From contig CAWCHQ010000001.1 of NCBI GenBank assembly GCA_963795415.1, forward strand, positions 1,612,001 to 1,676,000: a stretch of DNA of 64,000 nt, in the 5' to 3' direction. The position numbers and the translations under genes are program-made. Source of the stretch: CAVSUZ01 sp963795415. Its GTDB lineage: Bacteria > Pseudomonadota > Alphaproteobacteria > Acetobacterales > Acetobacteraceae. Below the pieces are notes generated by a model, which saw only the letters and a list, made by a program, of their open reading frames with translations, was not told the DNA's origin and ran no database searches. Position 1 is the stretch's first letter; the number at the start of each line of letters is the position of its first letter. Shown in pieces: positions 59,687 to 64,000 of the stretch.

Positions 59687-60114
59687 GCCGTGACCGATCG
59701 CTGCACGCAGGCCACGTAGCGTTCCGGCACGCCGGGCGGCAGATCCAGCAGAGTGCGAATGGCGTCGATCTGCCGCGCCTCCGCGCGGTGGATGGAACCA
59801 TCGGCAGCAGCGACATGCTCCGCGGCGCGCAGGATGATCCAGGCCCACGGCGTCCCCTCGAAACCCGCCAGGGCGCCCGCGAGCACGCGCCGCGTGCTCG
59901 CCGGGTCGCTCCCGAGTTCGCGCAGGCATTTATCGAACAGCCCCTGCGCTAATGGCGAGGTCAGGCACTCCGTCCCGCAATCGGCGAGGTAGGAGCCGAG
60001 CTGGCGGCGCTCGGCGCTGTCAGCCTGGCCGTCGGCACGCGCAACCGCGGCAGCCGCGGTGTGCACCGCCCACAGCAGGTTCCATGGATGGGGGGCAAAC
60101 GAGGTGGTCGGCAC
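59683..60114 (-). CDS. TerB-like tellurite resistance family protein
   Basis: This protein of 143 residues has a helical TerB-like organisation: LLWAVHTAAAAVARADGQAD, SAERRQLGSYLADCG and IILRAAEHVAAADGSIHRAE with the paired DGQAD and ADGSIHRAE acidic turns of the family. GTG at 60114 with GAGGAG upstream is my start. Overlap with the next gene suggests one operon of TerB, small membrane protein and TerC. Confidence 0.75.
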   Translation of the reverse strand: MPTTSFAPHPWNLLWAVHTAAAAVARADGQADSAERRQLGSYLADCGTECLTSPLAQGLFDKCLRELGSDPASTRRVLAGALAGFEGTPWAWIILRAAEHVAAADGSIHRAEARQIDAIRTLLDLPPGVPERYVACVQRSVTA

Positions 60115-60323
60115 TGAACAATGCTCCTCTGGTTGTTGCACTTGCGCGCCCAGGGAAGGAGCCGATCGTCTCGTGGGAAAGAGGCCGAGCAACGGATCGA
60201 CAACGCACCGGGGCGCGCGGCGATCCGACATCGCGGAGTTGGCTGGCTATGTGGCCTTTGCGTCTCCGCCAGAGGGGCCCGGATCCTCTTATGGCGAGGT
60301 ATGTGGGGGCGGGAAGTGCGCGT

Positions 60324-62360
60324 TCAACTGTCCGCGGCCGCGGGTTCGTCCTCCGCGATCGCCTGAGCCGGATCGGCCGCCTGCAGCTGCCACGGCACCG
60401 ATGAAACCACCACGCCCGGGCCGCCATAGCGCAGCAGCCGGGCGCGCAATCTGCGCTCGCGATTCGTGTGCATCAGGTACCCCCACCAGCGCCCTTCCAC
60501 GAGTTCCGGCAGAACCACCGTGACCGGCCGCCCTGGCCACCGCTCCTGCACAAATTGGATCGTTCGCAGCAAAGGGGCCGCCATGCTGCGGAACTCGGAC
60601 GAGACGAACCGCAGTTGCGGCGGTTTCACCCCCGCCCGAATCGCCGGGGCTTCTGCGAAACTGCGCCACTCGGCCCGGAGCTTTTCCTGCCGATCCTCCG
60701 CATCCGGCCCCTCCAGGGCCGTGAGGTGAAGCGCGGTGACCTCATCGGAAAGGCGCAACGCATACTCCAGCGCCTTGCGCGCCATCCGGTCCCATCGCTT
60801 GATTGGGACCAGCACGACCGGCGGTCCGAGGTGACGTAGATCGAGGCGCCGGTCACCGGCGGCCAGAACCTGCCGGTCTATGTCGTCGTAGTACCGCCGG
60901 ATCGCCCGCAGCAGAAACACTGCAGCCGGAATCACGATTACCGTCAGCCAGGCGCCTTCGGTAAACTTGGCCATCAGAATGATAACCAGGGCCGCACCGG
61001 TCGCTATGGCGCCGAACCCGTTCACCGCCAGCTTCGCCCGAGAGCCGGAATTACCGCTTCCGGCGCGTAACGCATGAAGCCAATGGGCCGCCATCCCTGC
61101 CTGCGACAGCGTGAACGACAGGAACGCTCCGACCGCGAAAAGCGGGATCAGCCGGTCGGTTATGCCCCCGAACGCAATCAGCAGTGCAGCCGTGCCGCTG
61201 GCCAGGAACAGAATCCCCGCCGTGTACACCAGCCGGCGGCCTGGCACCGCGAAGGCGCGTGGCAAAAAGCCATCGCCTGCAACCAGATGACACAGCCGCG
61301 GAAACCCTACGAAGCTCGTATTCGCCGAAAGGCACAGCACTGCGAGCACGCTGCCGATTGTGACGTAGTAAAACCAGCCCCGCCCGTAGACCGCGGCGAT
61401 AAGCTGCGAAAGCACGCTCTGATAGCCCGGCTTCGTCTGGTCCATCGCCCTCACGCCATAGGCCCGCGCCAGGTATGCAATGGCCAGCAGCAGCAGCCCC
61501 AGGATCACAACAATCGCCGCCAGCGTGCCGTGCGCGTGCCGCACCTTCGGCTCGCGGAAAGCACTGACACCGTTGCTGACTGCCTCCACCCCCGTCATCG
61601 CCGTGCAGCCACTGGCAAATGCCCGCAGCAGCAGCCACAAACCCACGGCCGCCGTCGCTTGCGGGACCTGCGGCGGAGCGACGACCGGATGTGCATGCCC
61701 GGCCGAAACGCCGATTTTCCAGGTCCCCCAGGCCAGCACCAGGCCAAGGCTGGCGACGAACAGATATGTCGGCCCCGCCCAGGCCAGGCCGGATTCGCGC
61801 GTCCCACGCAGATTCGCCACCGTCACGCCGGTCAAAATCCCCAGGCACAGCCATAGCGTGTAGGGAAGCAGCAGCGGAATCGCCGAGGTCAGTGCGCCGA
61901 CGCCCGCAGAGATGCCCACCGCCACGTTCAGCAGATAGTCCACCATCAGCGCGGCAGCCGCCAGGAGCCCGGCGTTCGTTCCGAGATTTTCCTTGGCGAC
62001 GACATACGATCCGCCATTGTTCGGATAAGCCGCGATTGTCTGCCAGTAGGACAGGAACAGGATCGCCAGCAGGACGAGAATCACCCAGGTGATCGGTCCG
62101 ATAGCGCCAAGCCCCGCTGCTCCGGTCACGGCGAGTATGCTGAGCGCCGCCTCCGGCCCGTAGGCCGCTGACCCGAGACCGTCCAGCCCCATCGCGGGCA
62201 AGCCCGTAAGGACGCCGAGCTTGCGGCTCTCCATCTCGCGGTTGGCGACCGGGCGGCCAATGAAAAGCTTGGTCAGTCGCTTCAGCACGGCAATTTCGTT
62301 CAGGGATGTTCCACAGGGATGTTCCAAAAGCGCCGTGAGTGAACGCACGGCACGGTTCAT
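60324..62360 (-). CDS. APC superfamily permease, KimA-like, with cytoplasmic C-terminal domain
   Basis: This protein of about 678 residues has 12 predicted membrane segments and a soluble C-terminal part with a universal-stress-protein-like look (VVLVPIKRWDRMARKALEYA, LRTIQFVQERWPGRPVTVVL). The N-terminal RLTKLFIGRPVANREMESRK and GLPAMGLDGLGSAAYGPEAA motifs are those of the APC subgroup that contains the potassium importer KimA, so potassium uptake is a fair guess; amino acid transport is possible. I use ATG 62360; the frame is open from GTG 62471. Confidence 0.85.
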   Translation of the reverse strand: MNRAVRSLTALLEHPCGTSLNEIAVLKRLTKLFIGRPVANREMESRKLGVLTGLPAMGLDGLGSAAYGPEAALSILAVTGAAGLGAIGPITWVILVLLAILFLSYWQTIAAYPNNGGSYVVAKENLGTNAGLLAAAALMVDYLLNVAVGISAGVGALTSAIPLLLPYTLWLCLGILTGVTVANLRGTRESGLAWAGPTYLFVASLGLVLAWGTWKIGVSAGHAHPVVAPPQVPQATAAVGLWLLLRAFASGCTAMTGVEAVSNGVSAFREPKVRHAHGTLAAIVVILGLLLLAIAYLARAYGVRAMDQTKPGYQSVLSQLIAAVYGRGWFYYVTIGSVLAVLCLSANTSFVGFPRLCHLVAGDGFLPRAFAVPGRRLVYTAGILFLASGTAALLIAFGGITDRLIPLFAVGAFLSFTLSQAGMAAHWLHALRAGSGNSGSRAKLAVNGFGAIATGAALVIILMAKFTEGAWLTVIVIPAAVFLLRAIRRYYDDIDRQVLAAGDRRLDLRHLGPPVVLVPIKRWDRMARKALEYALRLSDEVTALHLTALEGPDAEDRQEKLRAEWRSFAEAPAIRAGVKPPQLRFVSSEFRSMAAPLLRTIQFVQERWPGRPVTVVLPELVEGRWWGYLMHTNRERRLRARLLRYGGPGVVVSSVPWQLQAADPAQAIAEDEPAAADS

Positions 62361-62471
62361 GGATTCTTTGGCCTTATACCAGTCGGCGAAAGCGGCGACT
62401 CTTTCGGCGCTTTCACCGGCTGGTACTGTGCGCGGGGTTGGTGGGCGGCCGCGCGCAAACCAAAGACTCAC

Positions 62472-62492
62472 CCAACTTCCAAAGGAAGTTGG
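62472..62492. repeat. Perfect hairpin, 9-bp stem with AAA loop
   Basis: CCAACTTCC, AAA, GGAAGTTGG. It shares the ACTTNCAAAGNAAGT core with the hairpin at 36156-36182. It lies upstream of the permease gene, where it could act in the leader. Confidence 0.6.
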
Positions 62493-62497
62493 TATAT

Positions 62498-62539
62498 TAG
62501 AGCGGGATGCGTTCAGGTTGGTTCACGCACCCCGCTCTA
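62498..62539. repeat. Palindromic repeat with TAGAGC...GCTCTA ends, third sequence type
   Basis: TAGAGCGGGATGCGT and ACGCACCCCGCTCTA pair with one bulge. The ends recall the elements at 14063-14124 and 14138-14178 although the inner sequence is different. It separates the permease gene from the AI-2E transporter gene. Confidence 0.65.
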
Positions 62540-62597
62540 ACCGTGGTTTGAGCGCGTGAACCAGACCTCCGACGATTCCGCCTCCGGTCATCACGCG

Positions 62598-64000
62598 CTA
62601 ATCGGCGTTCTCTGATGCCGTCAGGACACGCGGCTGCGCCTCGCCCGGCGGGCCGGACCGTGCCGCCGCCAGACAGGCTTCCTCCGCCTCGCGAAGCGAC
62701 GTGACATAGATATCCGCCCCCATCTGCACCCGCGCGCCCCGGTCGCGCAGGAACGGGTCTTCGGGTGACCACAGCCCGGCCAGAATCCGCGCATCCGGCA
62801 TCCGGCCCCGCAGCCGCCGGATCAGCGTGCGCAGATGCACCGGACTGCCCGCGATCTCCACGCACGCGATGCACGCCACGGCAACGCCGGCCGTATCAAG
62901 TGCATTGATGGCCACCTGTGAGACAAGCCGGTAAGGAATAAGGCGCGCCTGAATACCGTGTTTGCCCAGCAGTTGCTGCAGCATCGCCGCGGCCGCCTCG
63001 TCCAGCGCGCCACGGCCAGAGATGCACAGAACCGGCGTTCCCTCCCGCCATTCCGGCCCCACGCCGTGCTCGATCGCCTCCGGCCGGTGCCCTAGCATCC
63101 GTTGCAGAGGATGATGGCCCCCCTGCTCGGTGTCCGGATGGGCCGGCTCCTCATCCACATGATCCGAAAGGTCCTGCACCAGCTCGGTGATCGCGTCCCG
63201 CATCCGTTCCAACCGGCCAGCCGAAAGCGCCCCCCGCCGTGCGTCCACCGCCGCCAGCCGCAGCCCCGCCAGCGCAACGGTGTCGTAATATGTCGTCAGC
63301 GAATGCTGCGTGAGTAACCGTTCCGCATGCTCCTCTGCTTCGCTCGGATCGCCCGCCAGCAGCCGCTGGTAAAAATTCTCGACCGGCGTAAGCGCCGGCC
63401 GGTCCCCCAGCATCACTTCGAGAAACTGCAGCCGCTCCACGTGATGGCCGAGCACCACCAGGCACAGCGTCAGTGGGGTGGAAAGAATGAGCCCGATGGG
63501 GCCCCAGATCCACGTCCAGAAAATCGCCGCGACAACCACGGAAAACGGCGAGAGCCCGGTGCTGTGGCCATACACCGTCGGCTCCACCGCCTGGCCTATG
63601 ATCAATTCGGTCACGATGTACAGGACCGCCGTCCAGATGGCCAAGCCCCATCCCGATCCGACCGCCGCCGCCAGCAGCACCGGCAAGGCCGCCGCGATAT
63701 ACGAACCGATATACGGCACGAACCGCAGCAGAGCGCCCAGAATGCCCCACAACACCGGGCTCGGCACGCCGATCAGGAACAGCCCCGCCCCGACGATCAC
63801 GCCGAAGCTGCAATTCACGCAAAGCTGCGTCAGGAAATACCGCGACAGCCGCCGCCCCGCGTCGTCCATCGCCAGCGTCGCCCGGTGCAGATCATTCGCC
63901 CCGAACAATCGTATCAACCGGTCGCGCAGATCCTCTTTCTGCAGCAGCGAGAAGATCGCAACCACCAGAATGATGCCGAGCGTCGCCAGCGGGTGCAGGA
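62598..64000 (-). CDS. AI-2E family transporter (PerM/YhhT type), cut by the right edge
   Basis: The visible 467 residues start before the window edge (LATLGIILVVAIFSLLQKED). The AI-2E/UPF0118 membrane core shows LTQLCVNCSFGVIVGAGLFL, FVPYIGSYIAAALPVLLAAA, and EPTVYGHSTGLSPFSVVVAA with WGPIGLILSTPLTLCLVVLG. A soluble C-terminal part (VEIAGSPVHLRTLIRRLRGR, ILAGLWSPEDPFLR, MGADIYVTSLREAEEA) resembles a cobalamin-binding-like or receiver-like domain. The 5' end lies beyond 64000. Substrate unknown. Confidence 0.85.
   Translation of the reverse strand, partial: LHPLATLGIILVVAIFSLLQKEDLRDRLIRLFGANDLHRATLAMDDAGRRLSRYFLTQLCVNCSFGVIVGAGLFLIGVPSPVLWGILGALLRFVPYIGSYIAAALPVLLAAAVGSGWGLAIWTAVLYIVTELIIGQAVEPTVYGHSTGLSPFSVVVAAIFWTWIWGPIGLILSTPLTLCLVVLGHHVERLQFLEVMLGDRPALTPVENFYQRLLAGDPSEAEEHAERLLTQHSLTTYYDTVALAGLRLAAVDARRGALSAGRLERMRDAITELVQDLSDHVDEEPAHPDTEQGGHHPLQRMLGHRPEAIEHGVGPEWREGTPVLCISGRGALDEAAAAMLQQLLGKHGIQARLIPYRLVSQVAINALDTAGVAVACIACVEIAGSPVHLRTLIRRLRGRMPDARILAGLWSPEDPFLRDRGARVQMGADIYVTSLREAEEACLAAARSGPPGEAQPRVLTASENAD

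Noticed and set aside
1..64000. tRNA, rRNA or riboswitch genes
   Set aside because: I scanned the larger intergenic gaps by eye and saw no cloverleaf with a TTCGA loop, no rRNA-like sequence and no recognisable riboswitch core. A covariance-model search would be needed to exclude small RNAs.

Overview
The window is GC-rich, densely coding DNA from an alphaproteobacterium, most probably in or near the Acetobacteraceae (Rhodospirillales). The indicators are an Fo-only ATP synthase cluster with paired b' and b subunits, a membrane-bound ferritin-like MbfA, a proA-nadD-rsfS block, and many Tat-type signal peptides on ABC binding proteins. I cannot name the genus. No rRNA, tRNA or canonical CRISPR array was recognised.

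Layout. 1-4489: a peptide ABC transporter (binding protein cut by the left edge, two permeases, two ATPases). 4545-8463: a GH15 glucoamylase, a frameshifted sulfotransferase-type gene and a DUF29 gene. 8533-11122: a MoaD-like protein and a triply frameshifted molybdopterin hydroxylase subunit. 11223-12299: a tandem array of terminal-inverted-repeat elements; the last copy carries a GxxExxY/PDDEXK-type gene and the other three are internally deleted. 12450-15856: an alpha/beta hydrolase overlapping a protoglobin, a repeat cluster, a D-2-hydroxyacid dehydrogenase and an exported protein. 16045-21102: a DUF3311/SSS symporter pair, a patatin lipoprotein, a TPR glycosyltransferase and a parD antitoxin with a truncated toxin. 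21051-29066: amidase, frameshifted flavin monooxygenase, a phased GTAC-motif array before a lytic transglycosylase, lactonase, GT2 and CoA-transferase.

29404-35718 is a sugar locus resembling the rhizobial thu system: ThuA, a decayed Gfo/Idh/MocA dehydrogenase and a ROK regulator on the minus strand, divergent from a binding protein and two permeases on the plus strand; no ATPase gene is present. 35750-43612: small lipoprotein, M20 amidohydrolase, serine hydrolase, a Phd antitoxin with a truncated PIN toxin, folD, a fumarylacetoacetase-family protein, small conserved genes and mbfA. 43782-47685: an orphan sugar-type binding protein, then atpI-atpB-atpE-atpF'-atpF. 47735-54957: a decayed Uma2 gene, a frameshifted flavin-binding oxidase-like gene, gpt-csaA, a frameshifted gamma-glutamyltransferase, then proA-nadD-rsfS. 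55125-64000: a dispersed repeat, a Q/N/G-rich exported protein, a FadB/FadJ-type enzyme, a TerB/TerC-type gene group, an APC/KimA-like permease and an AI-2E family transporter cut by the right edge.

Two themes deserve attention. One is repeats: the GxxExxY element array, at least six other small palindromic or dispersed repeat types, and a GTAC motif repeated every 32-33 bp. The other is gene disruption: eleven or more single-base frameshifts, nearly all at short homopolymers, which may be sequencing errors, alongside lesions that are harder to blame on sequencing (an 11-bp tandem duplication, two nonsense codons, two toxins cut off after about 30 codons).
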